Assembly (NCBI RefSeq): GCF_023618015.1
Contig: NZ_JAJKBJ010000004.1
Span: forward strand, 150,401 to 214,400
DNA from: Legionella maioricensis
GTDB taxonomy: Bacteria > Pseudomonadota > Gammaproteobacteria > Legionellales > Legionellaceae
Direction of reading: 5' to 3'
DNA: 64,000 nucleotides
This document shows, piece by piece, positions 54,843 to 64,000 of the stretch. Each line of letters starts with the position of its first letter. Position 1 is the first letter of the stretch. Under the pieces are notes generated by a model. It saw nothing but the letters and a program-made list of their open reading frames with translations, had not been told where the DNA came from and made no database searches. The position numbers and the translations under genes are program-made.

Positions 54843-56384
54843 TTATAAAATTTCAATGCGATTACGCCCTGCATTTTTAGCTTTATACATTGCATTATCT
54901 GCACGCATAAACAACGATTCAATATCATCATTTGCAATCACCGTAGTCAGACCAAAAGAAACGGTGACATCCACTTTTTTCTCACGATAAAAAAACTGAC
55001 AGTCCTCAATTAACTTACGTAATTTCTCTAAAATCGATTGCGCCGACTTGGTAGAAGTATTCTCGAAAATGAATACAAATTCTTCACCTCCAATACGTGC
55101 AATAAAATCTGCACTGCGAATGGTTGACTTGAAAATCATAGCAACCTTTTTAAGCACTTTATCCCCAGCCAAATGACCAAAACTATCATTGATACGCTTA
55201 AAATGATCTATATCGCCTATGGCAAGTGAGAGTACTTTAGATTTCCGTTTCCAACGCTGCAATGAATCGATAATATGTTCTTGGTAAGAGTCGCGATTTG
55301 GTAAACCAGTCAGGCTGTCGTGATTAATGCGATACTTTTGAAAAGACAGAATATTCTTAATTTCTTCCGCATTTTGTTCTGATTCATACAATTTTTCTTG
55401 TAGTTCCATTATTTGCTTCTGATACTCTGTTTCCCGATTTTTTTCACTATCACGATAGTTTTTGATTCGATCCAGTATCATTTTAAGATTTTTTCTGACT
55501 TTTACAGACAACTCTTCAATAGTCCGGGAATTATCGAAATGATTCTTAATTTGATTAATATTATCCTGTATTCCGTGCTCCAATTGACGACTTTCATCTG
55601 AAGCCTGCTTATGGATATCTGCTGAAGCTTTTAAGTAAATATCAAAATCATGCAGTTGATTGGTTAATTGTTGTAAAAACCCCTTAAAACGATTCTGTTC
55701 CACATTAAATGCATCAACAACCAACTCAGTTAACCCATCAATAATTTTACTGAGCTCCTCTCCAGTTAACTGCTGTTCCAGGCTTATTTTAATATGTTCT
55801 CTTTTTTCATCCAAAGCATTAGGAATAGATAAATGATTGAGTAATTGTTGTAAACTTTCATTCACTTTAGTGCTAATTTCATGTGACGTTTTCTCTTGAG
55901 AACCATTCTGTTTGGATATTTCCTCCAAGTCTCGTATCACTGAAGAGACGCATTGAGAAAGCACTTCATTAAAATGAACCATAATCGCCTGGCTTTCTAC
56001 TTCAGTCTCTAACATCCTCTGCAATTTGTTAACGGCTCTTTTCTCATGTGATCTTTTAGCCAAACGACCAATAGATTCAGTACCCTCCTTAATCAGATTT
56101 GTAAAGATTCGCGCCGTTTCTTCTTGTTTCTTTTGTAATTTTGCGGGAATTTTGGCTAAAGAACTAACTTTTTTATCTAATGCATCAGGATCAAACTCAG
56201 CATCCAGTTGGCTTTGAAGTTGAGTAAGCTGCTCGTCCATTTCATAATTTAGACCCGCTGAATTAACGATTAACTGATTGATAATATTTTTAAATGCATT
56301 AATTTGCAGTTGCATGTTGTCGCATTTAAGCTCATATCTGCTAATGGTATTAACAATCTTTTTCTTTAATTCTTGATCTATCAT
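54843..56384 (-). CDS. Diguanylate cyclase (GGDEF domain) with long helical N-terminus
   Basis: A 513-residue soluble cyclic-di-GMP synthase. The C-terminal GGDEF domain (about 345-513) has an active GGEEF site at residues 432-436 and an allosteric I-site RSAD at 423-426, five residues before it, so product inhibition is expected. LTGLPNRDSYQEHI and GDIDHFKRINDSFGHLAGDK are further signatures. The first 340 residues are helical, with heptad-like stretches near residues 50-130 and 300-345 that suggest a coiled-coil dimer. No membrane segment or known sensor domain is seen. It is upstream of lipA and downstream of the CDGSH gene by 21 bases. Confidence 0.9.
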   Translation of the reverse strand: MIDQELKKKIVNTISRYELKCDNMQLQINAFKNIINQLIVNSAGLNYEMDEQLTQLQSQLDAEFDPDALDKKVSSLAKIPAKLQKKQEETARIFTNLIKEGTESIGRLAKRSHEKRAVNKLQRMLETEVESQAIMVHFNEVLSQCVSSVIRDLEEISKQNGSQEKTSHEISTKVNESLQQLLNHLSIPNALDEKREHIKISLEQQLTGEELSKIIDGLTELVVDAFNVEQNRFKGFLQQLTNQLHDFDIYLKASADIHKQASDESRQLEHGIQDNINQIKNHFDNSRTIEELSVKVRKNLKMILDRIKNYRDSEKNRETEYQKQIMELQEKLYESEQNAEEIKNILSFQKYRINHDSLTGLPNRDSYQEHIIDSLQRWKRKSKVLSLAIGDIDHFKRINDSFGHLAGDKVLKKVAMIFKSTIRSADFIARIGGEEFVFIFENTSTKSAQSILEKLRKLIEDCQFFYREKKVDVTVSFGLTTVIANDDIESLFMRADNAMYKAKNAGRNRIEIL

Positions 56385-56405
56385 TTAAGAAGTCCTTTTT
56401 ACAGT

Positions 56406-56675
56406 TTACTTGAGCTGTCTCTCTTTTATGACTTCAAGTAAAAGCTTCGAATGAGATCCATCACACAATGGCGGTTTTTTAGTTTGTTTGCAATTACAAA
56501 AATAAAGTTCTTCACTAAGATCTGCTAAATAGGTAATTGCTTTATCACCACAATCTTTCTTATCACAGAATGGTGGAGCCTTGCTTTTTCCACATCCACA
56601 CCAAATGTATTTTTTTCCTTTTTCTACATCTATAGCAATGGGAAACAAATGTTTGTATTCTGACTCATCATCCAT
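56406..56675 (-). CDS. CDGSH iron-sulfur domain protein
   Basis: An 89-residue protein with two CDGSH-like [2Fe-2S] motifs. The second (FCNCKQTKKPPLCDGSH, ligands Cys60, Cys62, Cys71, His75) is canonical. The first (WCGCGKSKAPPFCDKKD, Cys26, Cys28, Cys37) has Asp41 where histidine is expected and lacks the GS residues. Tandem CDGSH proteins (the MitoNEET-like or Miner2 type) handle redox or cluster transfer. It lies 21 bases upstream of the diguanylate cyclase gene and may share a transcript. Confidence 0.85.
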   Translation of the reverse strand: MDDESEYKHLFPIAIDVEKGKKYIWCGCGKSKAPPFCDKKDCGDKAITYLADLSEELYFCNCKQTKKPPLCDGSHSKLLLEVIKERQLK

Positions 56676-56758
56676 ATTAGAGTTGTCTCCATAAACAATA
56701 TATTATTTCTTCCTCTGCCATCAAGATTATTTTGTAAATCTAAAATAAAAATTAATTC

Positions 56759-57952
56759 TTACTCAGCTGCCCCTATGTTTTGTGAAGGACGATTAAATTT
56801 ACTCAAAAACAAACCCGCGATAAGCACACATAATATTACAAATAAAGACAATATCAGATTTGATAAAGCCCAAGGATAGATTATTAAAAACAAACCTACA
56901 GCCATAATGTACAATAAGCCAATAGAATTTAATCGTTGCTTTAATTTTTCCAGATACTTAATCTTAATCAAAATCACATATAAAATAAGGGTGAGTATTA
57001 AAGGTACAAGATACATACTTTGGAAAGCCAGTTGATATAATCCAATTTTTTCATTCGATAGATGCTGATTATATAACCATTGCTGAAAAATAAAGGACCA
57101 GTTCATCAAACACGTTTGTTGATAAGCTTGTAACATCAATGCTAATAGCAAGGCCAATAAGAAAAATAAATGACTGACCGATCGCTTCCTATAATATTGC
57201 CCCGCCATATAAAAAGTGAATAACCCAACTAAAGCAGCAGGCCATCTTAACCACGGAAGTAATTCAAAAAAAGTACTGGTATAAACCTGTTGAATGAAAT
57301 GCACCACCCCTAAAGCTAAAATAAATAAAGAACCTGCGATTATCTGTCCTTTACGGCTGTCTTGCATAAAAAGAAGGGCAAAAAATCCACCCAGACAAAA
57401 TAAGGCGCAAGGATTATAGGCATCCATCAAGGCAATAACGGTAATGTATTTAACCACCGTGGGATTTTCTGTCATTCCCGAATCAAACAAATTGGCATTA
57501 GCCCAACGTCGTAACACACTAACATTCGCGGGAGTGAGCTCCCCTTTTTGTTCAATTTGCTCTTTGCAATAGTTAAGGGCGAAAAGAAGATCTTTTCCGG
57601 TTGTTTCATCTGTTGCAAAGCCAACCCATCTTGAATTACAAAAAAATACGGAAGGAACTGCGAAGTCACTCATTTGTTGATCGTTTAACAATTGATTAAA
57701 TCGTACTAAAGCACTTTTATCTTTATCAATAATGTAACGGGTCACATGCAGCCAAGGAGTGCTGCCTTCTATTTCTCGAAAAAAAGCGTCTGCTTTATGA
57801 CAATGATTGCAAGTTGAAGAAAGAAACAGTTCTACATTAAGAATGATCTTTTTATCAGCTTCCTGAGTGTACCAGCGGGGTGATGAGCTGCTTGCCCATA
57901 CACTGGCACTGATAATCAAAAAAACTAATGACAATCGAAATACTGTCCACAT
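56759..57952 (-). CDS. Thioredoxin-like domain fused to a CcdA/DsbD-like membrane domain
   Basis: A 397-residue envelope protein. A signal peptide (MWTVFRLSLVFLIISASVWA) precedes a thioredoxin-like domain with a CNHC redox pair (Cys48, Cys51) in VELFLSSTCNHCHKADAFF and a cis-Pro region (AVPSVFFCNSRWV). From about residue 165 come several transmembrane segments, with ALMDAYNPCALFCLGGFFAL giving a proline-cysteine motif as in CcdA/DsbD. A role in carrying reducing power across the inner membrane to periplasmic proteins is likely. It shows no similarity I can name beyond these folds. No neighbour shares the pathway. Confidence 0.75.
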   Translation of the reverse strand: MWTVFRLSLVFLIISASVWASSSSPRWYTQEADKKIILNVELFLSSTCNHCHKADAFFREIEGSTPWLHVTRYIIDKDKSALVRFNQLLNDQQMSDFAVPSVFFCNSRWVGFATDETTGKDLLFALNYCKEQIEQKGELTPANVSVLRRWANANLFDSGMTENPTVVKYITVIALMDAYNPCALFCLGGFFALLFMQDSRKGQIIAGSLFILALGVVHFIQQVYTSTFFELLPWLRWPAALVGLFTFYMAGQYYRKRSVSHLFFLLALLLALMLQAYQQTCLMNWSFIFQQWLYNQHLSNEKIGLYQLAFQSMYLVPLILTLILYVILIKIKYLEKLKQRLNSIGLLYIMAVGLFLIIYPWALSNLILSLFVILCVLIAGLFLSKFNRPSQNIGAAE

Positions 57953-58127
57953 AAGTATATTCGCTCATATTAAAAAGAATACTATAACATTCTGTTTTAA
58001 TTTTGAGAAATTTTATGTTTTTCAAAGATCTAGGGGCGTTGACAATTCAATTTTTAAAATCCCAAGGTCGCAGCATAATCTCATAGCCATCAGATTAAGA
58101 AGATTTTCCTTACAGTATCTTGGTTGA

Positions 58128-58562
58128 CTATCGATAAATATAGTTTTCCAAATGCTCTACTTCTCTTGCCTTATCCTCTAAGAGATGAAACAGCAAATCC
58201 CCTATGGATAAAATGGCTATAAATTCATTCTTTTCACAGATTAATACATGTCTTCGCTTCGTATCCGTCATGACCTGCATTGCCTTCTCAACCAAATCAT
58301 GAGGACTAAGTATCGTTACTTTGGTAAAAACCACATCAGAAGCTTTTGCTGTATTTATATCTATACCCTTATGCAAGCAAGAAAGAAGTATATCTCGCTC
58401 ACTCACTATACCAATAAATTTATCGTGATCGTCAAGGACAACTAAAGCGCCGATATTATTTTCTGCCATTATATCAATACATTTTTTTACAGAGTCAGCA
58501 GTCTTAATATAAACAATTTTTCTAGGCGGTCTTGGTAACACGCTATGAATTAGGTGAGCCAT
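58128..58562 (-). CDS. CBS-domain protein
   Basis: A 144-residue protein made of two CBS domains. The start is probably ATG at 58562 (MAHLIHSVL), because GGAGAG stands just upstream, rather than the ATG at 58574. The first CBS domain (about 12-70) has IMAENNIGALVVLDDHDKFI and GIVSERDILLSCLHKG; the second (about 80-135) has QVMTDTKRRHVLICEKNEFI and AILSIGDLLFHLLED. Such stand-alone CBS pairs bind adenine nucleotides and regulate partners; this one has no visible partner. A 175-base gap on the right has no gene. Confidence 0.88.
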   Translation of the reverse strand: MAHLIHSVLPRPPRKIVYIKTADSVKKCIDIMAENNIGALVVLDDHDKFIGIVSERDILLSCLHKGIDINTAKASDVVFTKVTILSPHDLVEKAMQVMTDTKRRHVLICEKNEFIAILSIGDLLFHLLEDKAREVEHLENYIYR

Positions 58563-58690
58563 TTCTCTCTCCATGAAAATAAATTAGTACCATGTATTGT
58601 ATAAATATAGCACAAATAACCAGTCTAAATGGGATACTCTGTTCTTAATTATTCGTAGGGAGATGTGATACCACGGAAGGATGATATGCA

Positions 58691-58728
58691 AACGAGGCCA
58701 TTTTCAAAAATTTAAAAACTGCCTCGTT
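58691..58728. terminator. Candidate terminator hairpin
   Basis: AACGAGGC (58691-58698) and GCCTCGTT (58721-58728) form a perfect 8-base stem with a 22-base AT-rich loop, 53 bases past the stop of the lipoprotein gene on the minus strand. Only a short TTTG follows on that strand, so termination may be partial. Confidence 0.5.
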
Positions 58729-58780
58729 ATTCTTAGATATTTAGGGCGTGATAATAATTCATTTGCCCATGTTTGTTCTA

Positions 58781-59233
58781 CTAGTTAACTACACGCCATG
58801 AACCGTCAGCCTGACGACATGCTTTACCATAAATTTGTTGATTTTTACCACCAATCATTGCTCTGGTAATATACTCGCGACAGGGCTGTTGTGCATGATA
58901 ATAGGTTCTGGTGGGTTGTACAGTGTAGCGATATCCTGTGTCTGGATTAGACCAAACAACGGCTCTACCTGTTGGTGCCGTTTCCAAAGCACGTTGCATT
59001 TCAAGTCGGTCTTGTCTATCCATAGTCTTACCAATTTGACCACCTAAATAAGCTCCTAGAAGAGCTCCACCAGCCGCAGCCATCACTTTGCCAGAGCCGC
59101 TGCCGAATTGACTACCCAGTAATCCACCAACCACACCACCACTGATGGTACCGACGCCTTCATTATTCATCGGCGCACAGCCAACTAACAAAAACGACAA
59201 AGATAACGATGCAACAGTTAATTTTTTCATCAT
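58781..59233 (-). CDS. Glycine-zipper 2TM lipoprotein (17 kDa surface antigen family)
   Basis: A 150-residue outer-membrane lipoprotein. The signal sequence KKLTVASLSLSFLLVGCAPM has a lipobox (LVGC) with lipidated Cys19. The next segment, GGVVGGLLGSQFGSGSGKVM and LLGAYLGGQIGKTMD, is a glycine zipper typical of the rickettsial 17 kDa antigen family. RQDRLEMQRALETAPTGRAV and the repeat-like GYRYTVQPTRTYYHAQQPCR follow. Two ATGs (59233 and 59230) are equally placed after AGGTGA. Envelope integrity is the usual role. Confidence 0.85.
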   Translation of the reverse strand: MMKKLTVASLSLSFLLVGCAPMNNEGVGTISGGVVGGLLGSQFGSGSGKVMAAAGGALLGAYLGGQIGKTMDRQDRLEMQRALETAPTGRAVVWSNPDTGYRYTVQPTRTYYHAQQPCREYITRAMIGGKNQQIYGKACRQADGSWRVVN

Positions 59234-59302
59234 ATATCACCTGATTTAAGGGTTACAAAACCGGTTGCCATTCTACCATCACGATCAGTTATTATCCATA
59301 GG

Positions 59303-60376
59303 TTAATTTTGGCGCACACGTCCAGTAATTTGACAGAGCAATTCATACCCTATGGTACCTGCCGATGAGGCGATACGCTCAACAGGAATATGTTCTCCCC
59401 AAAGTTCAACGACATCACCGACCTGAACATCGGGATGATCCGTTAAATCAATAGTTAACATGTCCATAGATACTCTACCTACTATCGCCACTTCACGATC
59501 TTTTACCCATGCAGGAGTATTGGCTGATATATGTCTGGGATATCCATCACCATAACCCGCTGCTACAACGCCAATAACTGAAGGTTTATTACTTTTCCAG
59601 GTACCGCCATAACCAACTTGCGCCAAAGGGGGATTACGGTGGATCGCAGTAATTGCAGACATAAAACGCATCACAGGAATTAAACCTAACTGCGCGGCAC
59701 TTTTATCAGCAAAAGGAGAAACGCCATAAAGCATAATACCTGCTCTTACTACATCAGCATGAGCTTGCGGAAAAGCAATAATTGCTGCTGAATTTGCCAT
59801 ACTACGCTGATTAAATCCTGATATCTCAATATTTTGAAACGAGGAAATTTGTTGAACATTTTCAAGTTTTTCAGGCTCATCCGCACAAGCCATATGGGTC
59901 ATTAAAGTAATCTCTTTGTCGACCCAGGAACAGGCACGTAAAGCATCCATTATTTCTTGTAACTCATGAGTTTTAAAACCCAACCGATTCATCCCCGTAT
60001 TAACCTTAACCCATACTTGAATTGGGTGAGGCAAACGGGTATTTAAAAGCCATTGTACTTGTCGTGTATTATGAAGAACACAGCCAAATTGGTATTGCGC
60101 GACGGTATTATACTCATCCGGACTAAATACTCCCTGATAAAGAATACAATGAGTCTTACTCCCCAGCGCCCGAATAGCCAACGCCTCCTCGAGACAAGCC
60201 ACGCCAAAAGCATCTACTTGTCCGTCTAATACAGGCACTACTGCGCCCACGCCACAGCCATAAGCATTAGCCTTGACCATAGCCACGACTTTCTTATTTG
60301 GAGCAAAACGTTTTATTTGTGATAAATTATGTATTAAAGCACCAGGCTCTATAAATATTCTGGTAGGTCTTGCCAC
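59303..60376 (-). CDS. alr: Alanine racemase
   Basis: A 357-residue PLP enzyme that makes D-alanine for peptidoglycan. The start is GTG at 60376, with AAGGGG nine bases before it. [20 protein letters not shown] holds the PLP lysine Lys35; [20 protein letters not shown] and [20 protein letters not shown] are Alr signatures, and the second catalytic base, a tyrosine, is in GYGGTW near residue 255. A one-base gap separates it from dnaB, and the two form an operon, a common arrangement in gamma-proteobacteria. Confidence 0.97.
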   Translation of the reverse strand: MARPTRIFIEPGALIHNLSQIKRFAPNKKVVAMVKANAYGCGVGAVVPVLDGQVDAFGVACLEEALAIRALGSKTHCILYQGVFSPDEYNTVAQYQFGCVLHNTRQVQWLLNTRLPHPIQVWVKVNTGMNRLGFKTHELQEIMDALRACSWVDKEITLMTHMACADEPEKLENVQQISSFQNIEISGFNQRSMANSAAIIAFPQAHADVVRAGIMLYGVSPFADKSAAQLGLIPVMRFMSAITAIHRNPPLAQVGYGGTWKSNKPSVIGVVAAGYGDGYPRHISANTPAWVKDREVAIVGRVSMDMLTIDLTDHPDVQVGDVVELWGEHIPVERIASSAGTIGYELLCQITGRVRQN

Positions 60377-60377
60377 C

Positions 60378-61760
60378 TTAATCTACCCCTTGATAACCAT
60401 TAAAAGCCAAATCTTCGAATCGCGTAAATTTACCTATGAAGGCTACTCGCACTTTACCAATAGGACCATTTCTTTGTTTAGCAATAATAATTTCTGCAGT
60501 TCCTTTGTCAGGGCTGTCCTCGTTATACACTTCGTCCCTATAAATAAAACAGATTAAATCCGCATCCTGCTCAATAGCTCCTGACTCCCTCAAGTCTGAC
60601 ATTACCGGCCGTTTATCAGCACGTTGTTCAAGACTTCGATTTAACTGTGACAAAGCAATGACAGGAACCTGTAATTCTTTCGCCAGAGATTTAAGACTTC
60701 GTGAAATCTCGGAGATCTCTGCTGTTCTGTTATCAGCACTAAATCCAGGTGCTTTCATTAACTGCAAATAATCCACTACAATGAGGCCTAAAGCACCATG
60801 TTCTTTAGCGAGACGTCGCGCGCGAGCACGCATTTCCGCCGGGCTTAATGCTGGAGTATCATCTATAAATAAAGGAGCTTCTGAAAGCATATGAACTGCG
60901 GAAGTAACTCGTGGCCAATCATCATCATCTAATTTACCTGTTCTGATTCGATGCTGATCAATACGGCCCAAGGAAGACATCATCCTCATCGCCAGGGAAT
61001 CAGCAGGCATCTCCATGGAAAAAACAAGTACGGGTTTGGCCGCTTTAATGGCTGCATGCTCTGCCATATTCATTACTAACGTTGTTTTACCCATTGATGG
61101 ACGACCGGCTACAATAACCAAATCTGAAGGTTGCAAGCCTGAAGTCATTTCATCTAAATCAGAAAGTCCCGTCGCAAGACCAGTGATTGCATCACCACTA
61201 TGATATAACTGATCAATCTTTTCTACCGCACGAACAAGAATGGATTTAATATTTTCTGGACCACCATCACCAGCAGTTTGCTCGCCTATGGCGAATACTT
61301 TAGTCTCTGCAAGATCTAACAATTCAGGCACTTCTCTACCTGCTGGATTATAGGCAGAGTCAGCAATTTCAGTAGCTACTGAGATAAGCTGTCGCTGGAC
61401 CGACTTTTCTCTTACTATATCAGCGTAGGCAGTAACGTTGGCCACACTTGGAGTATTGTTCGCCAATTCAAATAAATAAGCTTCGCCACCCGCATCATCC
61501 AATTCATTATGCGTTTTCAAAGCATCCAGCAGGGTCACTACGTCAAAGGGCTGATCCTTTTTGACCAAAGCAGAAATAGTTCTAAATAAAATTCGATGTT
61601 CCGTACGATAAAAATCAGCCTCGCATAATTTGGTACTGATTTTGTCCCAAACCTGATTATCAAGCATTAAACCGCCAATAATGGATTGCTCGGCTTCCGC
61701 TGAATGAGGAGGACGTTTTAAAGGATCAACTGTTTTTTTGGGACTTTGTAAATCTAGCAT
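60378..61760 (-). CDS. dnaB: Replicative DNA helicase
   Basis: A 460-residue hexameric helicase of the replisome. The N-terminal DnaB domain starts [20 protein letters not shown]; the RecA-like domain has Walker [21 protein letters not shown] and Walker [11 protein letters not shown], followed by [20 protein letters not shown] (arginine finger area). All motifs are intact. The ATG at 61760 (MLDLQSPKK) is chosen over an in-frame TTG four codons upstream; neither has a clear ribosome site. It is followed by alr with a one-base gap. A strong terminator lies 90 bases upstream and isolates the operon from DUF2147. Confidence 0.97.
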   Translation of the reverse strand: MLDLQSPKKTVDPLKRPPHSAEAEQSIIGGLMLDNQVWDKISTKLCEADFYRTEHRILFRTISALVKKDQPFDVVTLLDALKTHNELDDAGGEAYLFELANNTPSVANVTAYADIVREKSVQRQLISVATEIADSAYNPAGREVPELLDLAETKVFAIGEQTAGDGGPENIKSILVRAVEKIDQLYHSGDAITGLATGLSDLDEMTSGLQPSDLVIVAGRPSMGKTTLVMNMAEHAAIKAAKPVLVFSMEMPADSLAMRMMSSLGRIDQHRIRTGKLDDDDWPRVTSAVHMLSEAPLFIDDTPALSPAEMRARARRLAKEHGALGLIVVDYLQLMKAPGFSADNRTAEISEISRSLKSLAKELQVPVIALSQLNRSLEQRADKRPVMSDLRESGAIEQDADLICFIYRDEVYNEDSPDKGTAEIIIAKQRNGPIGKVRVAFIGKFTRFEDLAFNGYQGVD

Positions 61761-61847
61761 AGCGCAACACAATAGTTAAGTTAAAGAGAACGGAGGTGGT
61801 ATTACATTTCACCCCGATAATAAATGATAACCATTGTAATAGTCTTT

Positions 61848-61879
61848 AAAAAAAAAGACACACCTATGTGTGTCTTTTT
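61848..61879 (-). terminator. Rho-independent terminator (bidirectional form)
   Basis: GACACAC (61857-61863) and GTGTGTC (61868-61874) form a perfect 7-base stem with a four-base loop, flanked by A-run 61848-61856 and T-run 61875-61879. On the minus strand the hairpin is followed by at least nine U, so it should terminate the DUF2147 transcript 26-57 bases past its stop and keep it out of dnaB. Confidence 0.9.
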
Positions 61880-61904
61880 GCAACTATATTTATTAAGTCT
61901 TGGT

Positions 61905-62336
61905 TTATCTAACCCAAGTTTGAGTACGACCTAACATAGATACGCCAACATAGCCTCTGACATAAAGTTTATTACCTTGAAGAGTCATCTTGGCTTTATA
62001 AATTTTACCTGATTTTGGATCTAGGATAGAACCACCGCCCCAGACTCCATTACCTTGATCTTTTAATCCCCAGACAAAGGTCAGGCCTTGAATTTTTTTG
62101 CCTTTAAACCCACCCGGACACTGAACACAAATTCCTGTATCACCTGGTTGAGGATATACTTTAACGATAGTACCGCTTAGAGTGCCTCCTGATATAGAAA
62201 TATGAACTACGGCTCTTTTTGCGCCGGTTTTATCATCAATTGTTGTCCATGTACCTGCAGGAGAGGCAGCAGCCAGTGCTAAAGGTAAATAACATACTGT
62301 TAAAACCAAACCACAAAGAACTTTCCATGCTTTCAT
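61905..62336 (-). CDS. DUF2147 family exported protein
   Basis: A 143-residue secreted protein. The signal peptide (VLCGLVLTVCYLPLALA) ends near residue 22. The mature part has SPAGTWTTIDDKTGAKRAVV, GDTGICVQCPGGFKGKKIQG, a pair of cysteines (CVQC), NGVWGGGSILDPKSGKIYKA and YVRGYVGVSMLGRTQTWVR, all typical of DUF2147. The family is a small lipocalin-like beta barrel whose function is not known. SD GGAGAT stands upstream of the start. It has its own terminator. Confidence 0.88.
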   Translation of the reverse strand: MKAWKVLCGLVLTVCYLPLALAAASPAGTWTTIDDKTGAKRAVVHISISGGTLSGTIVKVYPQPGDTGICVQCPGGFKGKKIQGLTFVWGLKDQGNGVWGGGSILDPKSGKIYKAKMTLQGNKLYVRGYVGVSMLGRTQTWVR

Positions 62337-62612
62337 AGATTATCTCCATTATTCCAATCACTTAAAGCATAATCTATGATCTCTGACTTTACCAATTTTT
62401 TTAATGCTCTTTTTTTATTAAAAATAAAATAAGTTAAACAGGAGCAAGTATGCCGCTACATTCTTCAGTTAATGGTGGTGGGATTGCACACCTCTTTTGG
62501 GGAAGATTGGCGGTGTTAAATATCTATGTCCTTTCAAAATGAACACCTCTGTAGCTTGCAATGATCTGGTGATGTATGGATTAATCATTCGAAACATTTC
62601 TAAGGCCTCACT

Positions 62613-63812
62613 ATGACTAAATTAATAAAGAAATATTTTACCGGTCTTTCTAAAAATACGGTATTTCTTGCCTTAGCCAGTCTATTTTCAGATATTTCTA
62701 CCGAAATGCTTTACCCTTTATTACCGGTCTTTTTAGTGCAGACACTTCAAGCAAGTGGCAGTGTAGTGGGACTTATCGAAGGTATTGCTCAAGCGACACA
62801 AAGTATTGCTCAGGGTTTTTCCGGTTGGTTATCAGATAAACTACAAAAGAGAAAGGCTATAGCTTTAGTGGGTTATTTATTAGCTGCAATAGCAAAACCA
62901 TTAATTGGGGCCTCCACTTTTTGGTCAGATGCCTTAGGCGCACGATTTTTAGATCGACTTAGTGCTGGAACACGATCGGCTCCACGTGATGCACTGATCG
63001 CCTCTTCAGTAGCCAAGGAACATAGAGGAAAAGCCTTCGGTTTGGAAGGTATTGGTGATAATTTAGGAGCTTGTTTAGGCCCCTTACTCACTATTCTTTT
63101 GCTAACTTTTTTACAGGTAGATATTCGCTATATTTTTTATCTAGCGGTTATTCCTGGCTTTCTGGCTTTTTTTATGATTCTCTTTGTCAAAGAAAAATCA
63201 GTAAAAGTATCTTCAGAGGCCAAGTTAGAAATCAATTTTCGCCAGTTTCCCAAAGCCTATTGGAAATATCTGTTGGTAACCGCATTGTTTTGCCTTGGTA
63301 ATTCCAGCAATGCTTTTTTAATTCTCCAAACACAAAATATGGGCATTTCATTAGAAACAACTATTGTAATTTATGCGGGATTCAATCTGGTAGCCGCGCT
63401 CATTTCTTATCCAACGGGCTTTCTCTCCGATGAATTAGGTAGAAAAAATATTCTCTTAGCATCGTTTCTCATTTTCTTCATCAGTTATATCGGTTTTGCT
63501 CTGATAAACAATGTAATCCTGATTGCCGTATTATTTATTTTCTATGGTCTCTATCAAGGAATATTTCGTTCCGTGGGTAAAGCATTAGCAACTGATCTTA
63601 TTCCAGAACATCTTCATGCTAGTGGTCTTGGTTGGTATTCCACAATCATTGGATTATTGGAGTTAGTGGCGAGTATTGTTGCTGGTTTGTTATGGGATCA
63701 TGTCAGTCATACAGCCGTATTTTTATATGGTGCAGTATTTGCCATCGTAGGAAGTATGGCCTTGTTATGGATGATTCCATCTGATCAAAGTAACGACCTT
63801 GGCAGGATCTAG
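62613..63812 (+). CDS. MFS transporter
   Basis: A 399-residue membrane protein of the major facilitator superfamily with about twelve hydrophobic segments. FLALASLFSDISTEMLYPLL is the first helix, and GWLSDKLQKRKAIALVGYLL the motif A loop (GxLsDkxqkRkxxxxxG). SAGTRSAPRDALIASSVAKE and LEGIGDNLGACLGP follow, and a second motif A-like GFLSDELGRKNILLASFLIF begins the second half. ATG at 62613 follows AAGG by seven bases. This branch includes small-molecule and drug exporters; the substrate is unknown. The 276-base gap upstream shows no gene. Confidence 0.85.
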   Translation: MTKLIKKYFTGLSKNTVFLALASLFSDISTEMLYPLLPVFLVQTLQASGSVVGLIEGIAQATQSIAQGFSGWLSDKLQKRKAIALVGYLLAAIAKPLIGASTFWSDALGARFLDRLSAGTRSAPRDALIASSVAKEHRGKAFGLEGIGDNLGACLGPLLTILLLTFLQVDIRYIFYLAVIPGFLAFFMILFVKEKSVKVSSEAKLEINFRQFPKAYWKYLLVTALFCLGNSSNAFLILQTQNMGISLETTIVIYAGFNLVAALISYPTGFLSDELGRKNILLASFLIFFISYIGFALINNVILIAVLFIFYGLYQGIFRSVGKALATDLIPEHLHASGLGWYSTIIGLLELVASIVAGLLWDHVSHTAVFLYGAVFAIVGSMALLWMIPSDQSNDLGRI

Positions 63813-63929
63813 CAGGTTGGACGATCTCATCTGCTTAAAAAGCGCAGCATACATCAGGTATGTGAGCATTTTTAACAAGGAGTTCGTTCAGGACGCGCCG
63901 AATCTGACCCAACCTTCCTAGTTAACACG

Positions 63930-64000
63930 TCATCCCGAACGAAATGAGGGATCTCCAAATGTGGGCACAATGCTCATCTCAGGAGATCCCTCACTTCGTT
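63930..64000. repeat. REP-like palindrome (runs off the right edge)
   Basis: GTCATCCC followed by AACGAAATGAGGGATCTCC (63938-63956) and its near-exact inverse GGAGATCCCTCACTTCGTT (63982-64000) form arms that match at 18 of 19 positions with a 25-base centre. The last arm ends at the window edge. The 117 bases before it, past the MFS stop, hold no gene. It is the least decayed copy of the family seen at 2461 and 49482. Confidence 0.75.

Overview
The window reads as a chromosomal segment of a Legionella species, probably not L. pneumophila serogroup 1. This is inferred from an AT-rich base composition (estimated by eye), a csrA gene beside a very large lipopolysaccharide (LPS) locus, interspersed palindromic repeats, and two lineage-type unknown proteins that look like possible Dot/Icm effectors. 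No tRNA, rRNA, CRISPR array or intact insertion sequence was seen.

Positions 1-43909: 37 genes, all on the minus strand, form an O-antigen/LPS locus that runs off the left edge. Most junctions are ATGA, TAATG or TTGA overlaps, so translation is probably coupled over long stretches. Read in the direction of transcription (right to left) the locus holds: wecB-wecC (UDP-ManNAcA); a pseudaminic-acid-type nonulosonate block (pseB, pseC, an aldo/keto reductase, an amidotransferase/HisH/HisF trio that should install an acetamidino group, a GNAT, a cytidylyltransferase-class III aminotransferase fusion, a PseG-GNAT fusion, pseI); a second sugar set (DegT aminotransferase, second cytidylyltransferase, Gfo/Idh/MocA oxidoreductase); a candidate glycosyltransferase, the Wzx-like flippase and an Fe(II)/2-oxoglutarate oxygenase; acyltransferases; a GDP-perosamine set (gmd plus perosamine synthase) beside a phosphoribosyltransferase homologue that has lost its catalytic residues; further glycosyltransferases; an asparagine-synthase-type amidotransferase; an alcohol-dehydrogenase/Gfo-Idh fusion beside a heparinase II/III-type protein; a Wzy/WaaL-type membrane protein; and at the left edge genes for an L-FucNAc or L-QuiNAc sugar and its WbuB-like transferase. 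Together they predict a Wzx/Wzy-type heteropolysaccharide rich in 6-deoxyamino sugars and an unusual nonulosonic acid.

Positions 43910-46837: csrA, then a WecA/WbpL-like undecaprenyl-phosphate sugar-1-phosphate transferase and its partner reductase/epimerase, probably the initiating enzymes.

Positions 46838-53752: an accessory stretch with a possible secreted effector under a clear sigma-70-type promoter that has an inverted repeat in its spacer, a methyltransferase, a POT-like transporter lacking the usual ExxER motif, a 705-residue protein of unknown function, and several repeats.

Positions 53753-64000: mostly housekeeping genes: lipA, a GGDEF diguanylate cyclase with a long helical N-terminus, a CDGSH iron-sulfur protein with one altered motif, a thioredoxin/CcdA-like membrane fusion, a CBS-domain protein, a glycine-zipper lipoprotein, alr, dnaB, a DUF2147 protein with a strong terminator, an MFS transporter, and a palindromic repeat at the right edge.
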